A DNA stretch of 64,000 nt from Bradyrhizobium sp. 1(2017) (GTDB lineage: Bacteria > Pseudomonadota > Alphaproteobacteria > Rhizobiales > Xanthobacteraceae). Numbering within the stretch: position 1 is the stretch's first letter; each line of letters begins with the position of its first letter. The notes beneath the pieces were generated by a model, which saw nothing but the letters and a program-made list of their open reading frames with translations, had not been told where the DNA came from and ran no database searches. Below are positions 16,465 to 22,357 of the stretch, piece by piece. Location: positions 3,988,001-4,052,000 of the forward strand of contig NZ_CP050022.2 of NCBI RefSeq assembly GCF_011602485.2, given 5' to 3'. The translations under genes and the position numbers were made by a program.

Positions 16465-16761
16465 ATGGCGAAGATGACGAAGACCCAATTGATCGATGCA
16501 ATTGCGGAAGGCACGCAGCTGTCCAAGAACGACGTGAAGTCGGTGATCGAGTACATGGCGACGGTCGGCTATAAGGAGCTCAACGAGTCCGGCGAGTTCG
16601 TCATTCCTGGCTTCGTGAAGATGTCGGTCGTCAACAAGCCGGCGACCGAAGCCCGGATGGGCGTCAATCCCTTCACCAAGGAGCCGATGCAGTTTGCGGC
16701 AAAGCCCGCAAGCAAGTCGGTCAAGGCCTCACCGCTGAAGGTAGCCAAGGACGCTGTCTAG
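16465..16761 (+). CDS. HU-family DNA-binding protein
   Basis: A 98-residue histone-like protein. MAKMTKTQLIDAIAEGTQLS begins the helical dimerisation part; GEFVIPGFVKMSVVNKPATE and ARMGVNPFTKEPMQFAAKPA form the beta-arm that wraps the DNA minor groove. The arm tip reads GVNPFTKEP rather than the common GRNPxTGxx, so it is a variant HU. It bends and compacts DNA, usually as a dimer. The gene has its own leader, ribosome site and terminator. Confidence 0.92.
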   Translation: MAKMTKTQLIDAIAEGTQLSKNDVKSVIEYMATVGYKELNESGEFVIPGFVKMSVVNKPATEARMGVNPFTKEPMQFAAKPASKSVKASPLKVAKDAV

Positions 16762-16773
16762 GCAAAAGAAAAA

Positions 16774-16800
16774 CCCCGCGCTTTCGCACGGGGCTCTCTT
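16774..16800 (+). terminator. Terminator of the HU gene
   Basis: CCCCGCGC (16774-16781) pairs with GCACGGGG (16786-16793) around a TTTC loop, with one mismatch, and is followed by CTCTCTT. On the minus strand the same stem is followed by TTTTTCTTTT, so it may work both ways. It starts 12 bases after the HU stop codon. Confidence 0.75.
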
Positions 16801-16839
16801 GGCTGACGGCATTGGGATTTCAGCGCCTGGCCGTCAGCC
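16801..16839 (+). ncRNA. Hairpin with the GATTTCAGCG loop
   Basis: A perfect 10-bp stem GGCTGACGGC/GCCGTCAGCC (16801-16810, 16830-16839) encloses an inner GG/CC pair and the loop GATTTCAGCG (16816-16825). The same ten-base loop tops hairpins at 16924-16943 (minus strand) and 22771-22790 (plus strand) whose stems differ in sequence. It follows the HU terminator directly. Confidence 0.45.
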
Positions 16840-16865
16840 GTGTCCCTAACTTAAGGTTGAAAATC

Positions 16866-16951
16866 CAAAAAGCAACAGCGCCGCGATGACGGAGTATGTT
16901 CGTCAGGCGGCGCTGCCGTATGACTGGGCGCTGAAATCCCCAGCTTCCATA
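16866..16951 (-). ncRNA. Two-hairpin structured RNA element, copy 1
   Basis: Read on the minus strand: an outer TATG/CATA pairing (16948-16951 and 16919-16922), then stem CTGGG/CCCAG with loop GATTTCAGCG, then a second hairpin. The second hairpin has a 9-bp outer stem (16876-16884 with 16907-16915), an inner TGACG/CGTCA stem and a 9-base loop, followed by GTTGCTTTTTGG. The T-run after the last stem resembles an intrinsic terminator, which suggests the minus strand is transcribed. Copy 2 at 22757 keeps the fold with changed base pairs. Strand and function are inferences. Confidence 0.5.
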
Positions 16952-17021
16952 GGTCCGCGCCGTCCGGAAAAGGTTCAAGGCGCCGCGCCCCGGAATTTCG
17001 CAGGCGGGGACTGGACTTTTT

Positions 17022-17036
17022 GTTCTCATTTTGTTC
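17022..17036 (+). promoter_or_regulatory. LexA (SOS) operator GTTC-N7-GTTC
   Basis: GTTC at 17022-17025 and 17033-17036 with exactly seven bases between, preceded by the same GACTTTTT flank as the box at 13084. It lies 30 bases before the ATG at 17067, within promoter distance. Confidence 0.7.
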
Positions 17037-17066
17037 TAGTTGGTCATCTTCTTTGGGAGGTGATTC

Positions 17067-17204
17067 ATGACCGTCGAGAAACAGCGCGAAGTGATCAGGC
17101 TCTGGAACGAACTCAGGAAGCTCGAGGGGCCGGCCGCGGAAGAGCTCCGTATCCAGATCCTGGAATGCTTTTCGGAGAAGGGCAAAGCGAAGCGCGCGGC
17201 GTGA
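17067..17204 (+). CDS. 45-residue protein behind a LexA box
   Basis: MTVEKQREVIRLWNELRKLE continues GPAAEELRIQILECFSEKGK and ends AKRAA: a short amphipathic, helical, mixed-charge protein with one cysteine. A good ribosome site (GGGAGG) lies eight bases before the ATG. The LexA box predicts DNA-damage induction. No family recognised. Its length suits a small regulator or inhibitor, but nothing in the sequence fixes a role. Confidence 0.6.
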   Translation: MTVEKQREVIRLWNELRKLEGPAAEELRIQILECFSEKGKAKRAA

Positions 17205-17269
17205 TCGGGATCGGCGGAGCGCGTTGCCGATATCTTGGAACGAACGTCTGACGTCAGCGTTCGCGCAGC

Positions 17270-17425
17270 ATGACATGCCCGCAATGCGCCAAGCCGATGG
17301 CGGCGAACTCACCCAACAGTTTTCAGTGCGAGCCGTGCCGCGAGATCGTCATCGTGTTCGCGGTCGTCTCGAAATTCTTGCCGCCGAAAATGGCGCCGCC
17401 GAAGAGTCATGCACCGAAGCCTTGA
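17270..17425 (+). CDS. Small zinc-ribbon-like protein (51 aa)
   Basis: MTCPQCAKPMAANSPNSFQC followed by EPCREIVIVFAVVSKFLPPK: two CxxC pairs (residues 3-6 and 20-23) 13 residues apart make a probable zinc ribbon, followed by a hydrophobic stretch and a Pro/Lys-rich end. The four cysteines argue that this frame is coding. Function unknown. Confidence 0.5.
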   Translation: MTCPQCAKPMAANSPNSFQCEPCREIVIVFAVVSKFLPPKMAPPKSHAPKP

Positions 17426-17474
17426 CGGCGCCTGCCTTCATCGATCGTTAGGATTTGCGTTTCCCCGAGCTTCC

Positions 17475-17509
17475 GACTCCGATTCGTTCTTTGCGAACGA
17501 AATGGAGTC
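17475..17509. repeat. Palindromic repeat, copy 1
   Basis: Stem GACTCC/GGAGTC plus TTCGTTC/GAACGAA with two-base bulges (GA and AT) and a TTTGC loop. It shares the core GATTCGTTCTTxGCGAACGA with the copy at 17709. Confidence 0.7.
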
Positions 17510-17708
17510 GCATGCAGAACAAGCCGTGGCTTCTGTGTCGATGCGGGACATGTGCGTCTCGGCGAGCTTTCGCAACAGGCCTGCGATGTTGCCGGCCCCG
17601 CGGCTGGCGCGAAGTCGCTCCGTCTGCGGCGGGCGAGAAGGGCGTCACCCGATTGAACCTACGCGGCGCGTGCACACCGCTTGTTAAGAGTTGCTGCGCA
17701 CCGATTTC

Positions 17709-17749
17709 TTCGATTCCGATTCGTTCTTCGCGAACGAAGAGGAGTCGAA
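17709..17749. repeat. Palindromic repeat, copy 2
   Basis: Stem TTCGATTCC/GGAGTCGAA (one G-T pair) plus TTCGTTC/GAACGAA around the loop TTCGC. Same architecture as copy 1 with a longer outer stem. Confidence 0.7.
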
Positions 17750-17972
17750 GCCGGAACGAAGCGGGGCAGGGAGTGAAGGGCAGCGCCGGTCTACGCGATG
17801 CGCGGACACCGAGCTGCGAAGGCAGGTGCAACTCCTAACGAAAGCTTGTGCGAAAGCCGATAACCCTATTCGGTTAGGTTAAAAGCCCAATCGCGTTGCG
17901 CTTGCCGCTGCTTGGGATAGGTGTCTTGGCAAGGACAATCAAGAAACGACCTTTGCCAGAAGCAATTTTGCC

Positions 17973-18170
17973 ATGACGCCATTTTCAAAGCCGTCCTTTT
18001 ATCAAGGCGATCGCCACACCTACCGGCGCGTCGCCATCGTCGGCACGCTGTTCTGTCTCGCTTTCGTGGTGATCAGCTTTTCGCTGCGGCCGCAGGTCGA
18101 GGACACGCGTGTCGCGGTCAAGGCCGACCGGCTGGTGCGTACCGCAGGGCAGGCGCCGCGCGCGAACTAG
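17973..18170 (+). CDS. Small single-pass membrane protein (65 aa)
   Basis: MTPFSKPSFYQGDRHTYRRV precedes one hydrophobic helix (AIVGTLFCLAFVVISFSL), then a soluble tail (RPQVEDTRVAVKADRLVRTA). The layout is N-in, tail outside. Its stop TAG overlaps the stop of the convergent gene at 18167. No family recognised. Confidence 0.55.
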   Translation: MTPFSKPSFYQGDRHTYRRVAIVGTLFCLAFVVISFSLRPQVEDTRVAVKADRLVRTAGQAPRAN

Positions 18171-18289
18171 CTCTTCTCGCAGAGCCGATCGTCGGCCGAC
18201 CTGTCAGATGACGTGCCGCCGCGCGAGGCGAGCGCCACGAAGCCGGCATAGCCGGACAGGTTGAGCAGGACTTCGAGCCACACAGGCAT
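18167..18289 (-). CDS. 40-residue small protein with hydrophobic N-terminus
   Basis: MPVWLEVLLNLSGYAGFVAL is followed by ASRGGTSSDRSADDRLCEKS. One membrane segment with a short polar tail. The stop codon lies in a CTAG tetramer shared with the convergent gene ending at 18170. Many rhizobial genomes carry similar micro-proteins. Function unknown. Confidence 0.45.
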   Translation of the reverse strand: MPVWLEVLLNLSGYAGFVALASRGGTSSDRSADDRLCEKS

Positions 18290-18363
18290 TGTCGGGCCTC
18301 ATCTGTCTCAAGACAATTGCAACGTGTGCGCGAACCCGTTGTTCCGTGCGCAGCCAAAATGGC

Positions 18364-18594
18364 TCAAAGAGGCGAGGACGGATCGAGCTTGCGTCCCAGG
18401 GCCGCGACGGACTCGCTCGACGGCTGCTCTTTCAGGAACTCGGCGATGGCCAGTGCCAGCTCGCGGTCGCTCATCGGCGTCGGCGGCGGGCGCAGCGTGC
18501 CAACGCCGAAATTGCGGACGATCTGCTCGTAGTGCTGATCGTCGGATTTGGGCACGAGCCGGCGGATACGGGCCAGCAAAGCGGATAGCGGCAA
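18364..18594 (-). CDS. Small hypothetical protein (76 aa)
   Basis: TTG start at 18594 behind GGACAGA. The protein (…LPLSALLARIRRLVPKSDDQ, HYEQIVRNFGVGTLRPPPTP, MSDRELALAIAEFLKEQPSS) is helical with a proline-rich linker. No family recognised. A T-tailed hairpin lies about 70 bases upstream on the same strand. Confidence 0.45.
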   Translation of the reverse strand: MPLSALLARIRRLVPKSDDQHYEQIVRNFGVGTLRPPPTPMSDRELALAIAEFLKEQPSSESVAALGRKLDPSSPL

Positions 18595-18661
18595 TCTGTC
18601 CTCCTCGATCGTCGGCCCCGCTGGCAGCGGTGATCGTCTGCTGCCATCTCTCCCGTGAAAC

Positions 18662-18700
18662 TAAAAACCCCGCCAGCACCGCGGAGGATGCTGACGGGGT
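18662..18700 (-). terminator. Rho-independent-type hairpin upstream of 18364
   Basis: CCCCGTCAGCA pairs with TGCTGGCGGGG on the minus strand (one mismatch), followed by TTTTTAG. No minus-strand gene precedes it, so it ends either an unannotated short RNA starting near 18780 or a leader of the gene at 18594. Confidence 0.55.
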
Positions 18701-18879
18701 CTTCGTGCTGTCGCCTCAACCCGGATGGCGGAGGCTTCCGCACTTGAAACATCAATCCGTGTCGCAAGTGTTCGTTCCCGGCGGCCCAATGTTTTTTTGA
18801 GCGCTTCGGGTTCCATGCTTCACGCAACCATCGCAGGCCGCCGCCGTTATCTCCGCGAGACGCGCGAAGGAGGAAAAGC

Positions 18880-19164
18880 ATGAAGAAGACACTGGCAGTT
18901 CTGGCCACCGTCGCAGCCGTCGGCGTGACCGCGGTCGCGGCGCCTGCGCCTGCCGAGGCACGCGGCCGCGGCATCGGTCCGGGCCTCGCATTCGGCCTTG
19001 CCGCCGGCGCACTCACCGCAGGCGCGGTCGCCGCATCGCAACCGTACGGCTATTACGGCCCGAGATACGGATATTATGACGGCCCCGGCTACTACTACGG
19101 ACGGGGTCCCTATGCTTACGGTGGCGGACCGTACTATCGGCACCATTACCGGCCCTACTGGTAG
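18880..19164 (+). CDS. Exported Gly/Tyr-rich protein (94 aa)
   Basis: MKKTLAVLATVAAVGVTAVA plus an APAEA-type site is a clear signal peptide. A short glycine-zipper-like helix follows (GLAFGLAAGALTAGAVAAS). The C-terminal half is a Tyr/Gly/Pro repeat region (PYGYYGPRYGYYDGPGYYYG) that is probably unstructured. It is located in the periplasm or at the surface. Ribosome site AAGGAGG lies upstream of the ATG and a perfect terminator follows. Function unknown. Confidence 0.7.
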   Translation: MKKTLAVLATVAAVGVTAVAAPAPAEARGRGIGPGLAFGLAAGALTAGAVAASQPYGYYGPRYGYYDGPGYYYGRGPYAYGGGPYYRHHYRPYW

Positions 19165-19177
19165 TTCCACATAAACG

Positions 19178-19208
19178 AAAAGCCCGGAGCGATGCTCCGG
19201 GCTTTTTT
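19178..19208 (+). terminator. Strong rho-independent terminator
   Basis: AGCCCGGAGC pairs perfectly with GCTCCGGGCT around a GAT loop, with AAAA before and TTTTT after, so it works in both directions. It lies just after the Gly/Tyr-rich gene and faces the convergent gene at 19228. Confidence 0.9.
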
Positions 19209-19227
19209 CGTGCGCGTGATGTCACGC

Positions 19228-19392
19228 CTAAGGCCAGAGCGAGGGACGTTCAACCTTGCGGGCGTTCTCCAGCGTCGACACAAAATATTCCTCGCGTTCG
19301 CGCTTGAATTTTTCCTGCGTGGCACGGAAGGCGGCGACACGGGCGGCGATTTCTTCGCGTTCGCGCTCTTTGCGTTGTTCGTCTTCGGTCAT
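19228..19392 (-). CDS. Small highly charged helical protein (54 aa)
   Basis: MTEDEQRKEREREEIAARVA and AFRATQEKFKREREEYFVST form one long charged helix ending ENARKVERPSLWP. This is a common conserved micro-protein in Bradyrhizobium, as I recall it. It is convergent with the exported protein gene and shares its terminator. Function unknown. Confidence 0.6.
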   Translation of the reverse strand: MTEDEQRKEREREEIAARVAAFRATQEKFKREREEYFVSTLENARKVERPSLWP

Positions 19393-19654
19393 GTCAAATC
19401 CCCTCTACACCTGAGTATGTGCACTTGAACTCAAGCGCTGCCGCCGCAATCACGTTGAGTCGCGTCAACACATCCATTGGTGCTTCGGAATGGGGCGTCA
19501 ATGGGGAGGAGGCATTGCAGGATTGTGATATGCGAAGGGCGGCAAGACTTGCCTACCCTGTTTCTCTTCGCTCTTTTTCCACGCTGGACGAGAGCGTCAA
19601 CAATCTTGCCGCTTGCCCGCCTTGCGGCTAGCGCAAACAGACCGGGAGCAGCGC

Positions 19655-20416
19655 GTGATTGCATCGGATCTTCGCAACGGCGTCGAACGACTGGGCGACA
19701 TGATCGCCGCAGCGAAGAGGATCGTGCCGTTCACCGGCGCCGGCATCTCGACCGAATGCGGCATCCCCGACTTCCGCTCGCCGGGCGGAATTTGGACGCG
19801 CAATCGTCCGATCCCGTTCGACGAGTTCGTGGCGAGCCAGGAGGCGCGCGACGAATCCTGGCGCCGGCGCTTTGCGATGGAGGAGGTGTTCGCGGCGGCA
19901 AGGCCGGGCCGGGGTCACCGCGCGCTGGCCTCGCTGTACCGCGCCGGCAAGGTTCCCGCGGTCATCACCCAGAACATCGACAATCTGCACCAGGCTTCGG
20001 GACTGGCCGCCGAGCACGTGATTGAACTTCATGGAAATACAACCTACGCGAGATGCATCGGTTGCGGGCAGGCCTATCAACTCGACTGGGTGAAGCGTCG
20101 ATTCGACGCGGAGGGTGCCGCGCCCAACTGCACGTCGTGCGACGAGCCGGTGAAGACCGCCACGATCTCGTTCGGCCAGATGATGCCCGAAGACGAGATG
20201 CAGCGCGCAACCGCACTGTCGCAAGCCTGCGATCTCTTCATCGCCATCGGTTCCTCGCTGGTGGTATGGCCCGCGGCGGGCTTTCCGATGATGGCAAAGA
20301 ACGCAGGCGCACGACTCGTGATTATCAATCGCGAGCCGACGGAGCAGGACGACATCGCCGATCTCGTCATCCACTACGACATCGGTGAGACTCTCGGGCC
20401 CTTTGTCGCAAATTGA
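19655..20416 (+). CDS. Sirtuin (NAD-dependent protein deacylase)
   Basis: A 253-residue SIR2-family enzyme that removes acyl groups from lysine using NAD. Visible motifs are GAGIST and GIPDFRSPGG (NAD binding), TQNIDNLHQASG, catalytic His in ELHGN, and a zinc site of two Cys pairs (CIGCGQ and CTSCDEP). GTG at 19655 is preferred over the TTG at 19613 because of the GGGAGCAG ribosome site and because family members start close to this point. The gene is monocistronic. Confidence 0.92.
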   Translation: MIASDLRNGVERLGDMIAAAKRIVPFTGAGISTECGIPDFRSPGGIWTRNRPIPFDEFVASQEARDESWRRRFAMEEVFAAARPGRGHRALASLYRAGKVPAVITQNIDNLHQASGLAAEHVIELHGNTTYARCIGCGQAYQLDWVKRRFDAEGAAPNCTSCDEPVKTATISFGQMMPEDEMQRATALSQACDLFIAIGSSLVVWPAAGFPMMAKNAGARLVIINREPTEQDDIADLVIHYDIGETLGPFVAN

Positions 20417-20579
20417 GGCAGCAGTTTGATTCGCGGCAGTGCAAGCTGTTCATAGGTTCCGGCGAATCTCTTTTTTGTCTATGCCTCGCAACCGGGAGTG
20501 TTATCTTTTGATTCGAAAGATTCGCGTCGCGTCGAAGTGAGAACGTTCTCTTAAGACGCGTGATTCGAGCGCCGCCAAT
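20417..20579 (+). promoter_or_regulatory. Leader region of the cold-shock gene with a palindrome
   Basis: The leader holds a perfect 12-bp palindrome GAGAACGTTCTC at 20539-20550 and a T-rich stretch (CTCTTTTTTGTC) near 20469. The palindrome could be an operator or a short hairpin in the mRNA leader. Long structured leaders are common for cold-shock genes, but no named element is recognised. Confidence 0.35.
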
Positions 20580-21275
20580 GTGGCGGGTTGCATGGCAGGT
20601 GTGGGGTCCGGGGTTATGGGGTCGTCGGACGGATTTGAGTCCAAGAAGCTTGGAGTTCCCGGACAGAGCACGTCGCCGGGGCGGTTGGCGCCGGGCGAGG
20701 GCGGCGGCGGCCGCGACACCGCGCTCAGTCCTTTCACCGGCCTCGGCGAGGCCAGCGCCAATCTCGTCGAGGTTCACGGCGTCATCAAATGGTTCGACGC
20801 CTCAAAGGGCTACGGCTTCATCGTTCCCGACAATGGCTGGCCCGACGTGCTCCTGCACGTTACCGTACTTAGGCGCGACGGCTTCCAGACCGCTTACGAG
20901 GGCGCCCGCATCGTCGTCGAGTGCATCCAGCGCGCCAAGGGCTATCAGGCATTCCGCGTGGTCTCGATGGATGAGTCCACAGCGATCCATCCGGCGCAGA
21001 TGCTGCCACCGCGCACCCACGTCACGGTCACCCCGACCAGCGGCCTGGAGCGGGCCCAGGTCAAATGGTTCAACCGGCTGCGCGGCTTCGGCTTCCTGAC
21101 GTGCGGCGAGGGCACGCCCGACATTTTCGTGCACATGGAGACGCTGCGTCGCTTCGGCATGACCGAGCTGCGGCCCGGTCAATATGTGCTGGTCCGGTTC
21201 GGGCCCGGCTCCAAAGGTATGATGGCGGCCGAGATCCATCCCGAGACCGGGTCGCCGGGCCCGCAGTCGCACTAG
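20580..21275 (+). CDS. Cold-shock protein with two CSD domains
   Basis: A 231-residue protein. After a Gly/Ser-rich N-terminus, two cold-shock domains follow. The first (about 62-128) has VIKWFDASKGYGFIVPDNGW with RNP-type DVLLHV. The second (about 158-220) has VKWFNRLRGFGFLTCGEGTP with DIFVHM. They bind single-stranded nucleic acid. Tandem-domain cold-shock proteins of this length are typical of alphaproteobacteria. Several ATGs (20580, 20592, 20616) are possible starts; all give the same domains. Confidence 0.88.
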   Translation: MAGCMAGVGSGVMGSSDGFESKKLGVPGQSTSPGRLAPGEGGGGRDTALSPFTGLGEASANLVEVHGVIKWFDASKGYGFIVPDNGWPDVLLHVTVLRRDGFQTAYEGARIVVECIQRAKGYQAFRVVSMDESTAIHPAQMLPPRTHVTVTPTSGLERAQVKWFNRLRGFGFLTCGEGTPDIFVHMETLRRFGMTELRPGQYVLVRFGPGSKGMMAAEIHPETGSPGPQSH

Positions 21276-21389
21276 CGCGCCTATTCCCGCGATCGTGAGC
21301 AGAGGCGCGCCGGCTGGCTGGCGCGCCTCTGGCTTTTCTGGCGACCGCCGCGTAAGGACTGTTCCAGTCCCACGCCGCTGAGTGTCCCC

Positions 21390-21875
21390 ATGAATTCCGA
21401 TCGAAAGGCTACCTGGTCCGTTGCGAAGGGCTGGCTCGCCGCCATTCTCGTCGTTGCCGGCGTGGCGGCCGCAATCGGATCTGTCCGCGCCGCGACCTTC
21501 CAGCCGCTCGAGATCGTCACCAAGAACGGCGTGCAGGTGTTCTCGGTCGAGATGGCGACGACCGAGGAGGAGAAGCAGACCGGCCTGATGTACCGCAAGG
21601 AATTGGCCGACGGCAAAGGCATGCTGTTCGACTTCAATCCCGAGCAGGAAGTGTCGATGTGGATGAAGAACACCTACGTCTCGCTCGACATGATCTTCAT
21701 CCGCGCCGACGGCCGCATCCTGCGCATCGCCGAGAACACCGAGCCGATGTCGACCAAGATCATCTCGTCGCGGGGCCCCGCCCGGGCGGTGCTGGAGGTG
21801 GTGGCGGGAACGGCGCAGAAATACGGCATCCGCCCCGGTGATCGTGTCGGCCATCCGCTGTTCGGCAGCAAATAG
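21390..21875 (+). CDS. DUF192 family exported protein
   Basis: A 161-residue protein with an N-terminal signal or anchor helix (SVAKGWLAAILVVAGVAAAI) and the DUF192 core: EMATTEEEKQTGLMYRKELA, GMLFDF, WMKNTYVSLDMIFI and APARAVLEVVAGTA-like ending. The biochemical role of the family is unknown. It lies 115 bases downstream of the cold-shock gene and just upstream of tRNA-Pro. Confidence 0.88.
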   Translation: MNSDRKATWSVAKGWLAAILVVAGVAAAIGSVRAATFQPLEIVTKNGVQVFSVEMATTEEEKQTGLMYRKELADGKGMLFDFNPEQEVSMWMKNTYVSLDMIFIRADGRILRIAENTEPMSTKIISSRGPARAVLEVVAGTAQKYGIRPGDRVGHPLFGSK

Positions 21876-21970
21876 GCCGGGCAGGCGAGGGCATTGCCGG
21901 CCCGGCTGGCGCCTCCAGAATGCTTGCTGGCGCATTGGGAAGCGTGTATCGACGGGGCTCACCGGACATT

Positions 21971-22047
21971 CGGGGTATAGCGCAGCCTGGTAGCGCGGCA
22001 GTTTTGGGTACTGCAGGTCGTTGGTTCGAATCCAGCTGCCCCGACCA
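21971..22047 (+). tRNA. tRNA-Pro (anticodon TGG)
   Basis: Acceptor CGGGGTA/TGCCCCG (one G-T pair), anticodon stem GCAGT/ACTGC around loop TTTGGGT with anticodon TGG, T arm with GGTTCGAATCC, discriminator A and encoded CCA at 22045-22047. All arms are intact. Confidence 0.95.
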
Positions 22048-22138
22048 GTCCCGACGTTGAATCTTCTACACTTTCTCTGGCGATTCCGACCTGCTTGCGA
22101 ACGCGGCGAGCCCCTGCGTTTCGGAACGCGACGACGTT

Positions 22139-22357
22139 TCAGAACAGCAACCAGTCGAAGAAGCGCCACGCGAGCCAGGCGAGGGCGCAGATCCAGCCCA
22201 GCATCGCGATTCCCGCGAGGCCGAGCCCGCAGAGTGCGAGCAGCGAACTTCCGGACTCCGGCGTCTCGGCAAGTTTCTCAGGCGTATCCACTCGGCTCAC
22301 ACCGTCCTCTTGCCTTGCCTCCAGTTCATTTCTCTCGGCTCGTTTGCGAAGGTTCAC
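22139..22357 (-). CDS. Small membrane protein (72 aa)
   Basis: MNLRKRAERNELEARQEDGV is a charged N-terminus, and the C-terminal half has one or two hydrophobic helices (LLALCGLGLAGIAMLGWICA followed by LAWLAWRFFDWLLF). It lies convergent with tRNA-Pro. No family recognised. Confidence 0.5.
   Translation of the reverse strand: MNLRKRAERNELEARQEDGVSRVDTPEKLAETPESGSSLLALCGLGLAGIAMLGWICALAWLAWRFFDWLLF

Larger units (their letters stand above)
17426..17972. other. Gene-poor stretch with two related palindromes
   Basis: About 550 bases. Long open frames here exist in several phases but look like translations of repeated palindromes (SDSDSFFANE-type strings) and have no good starts. The palindromes at 17475-17509 and 17709-17749 are the only structure I can support. 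Confidence 0.5.

Noticed and set aside
16820..17029. Minus-strand 69-codon frame between the HU and LexA-box genes
   Set aside because: It runs through the structured RNA elements, has no ribosome site and a random-looking composition.
17448..17838. Overlapping 127-codon frames on both strands
   Set aside because: They are translations of the two palindromes and the DNA between them; no domain or start signal.
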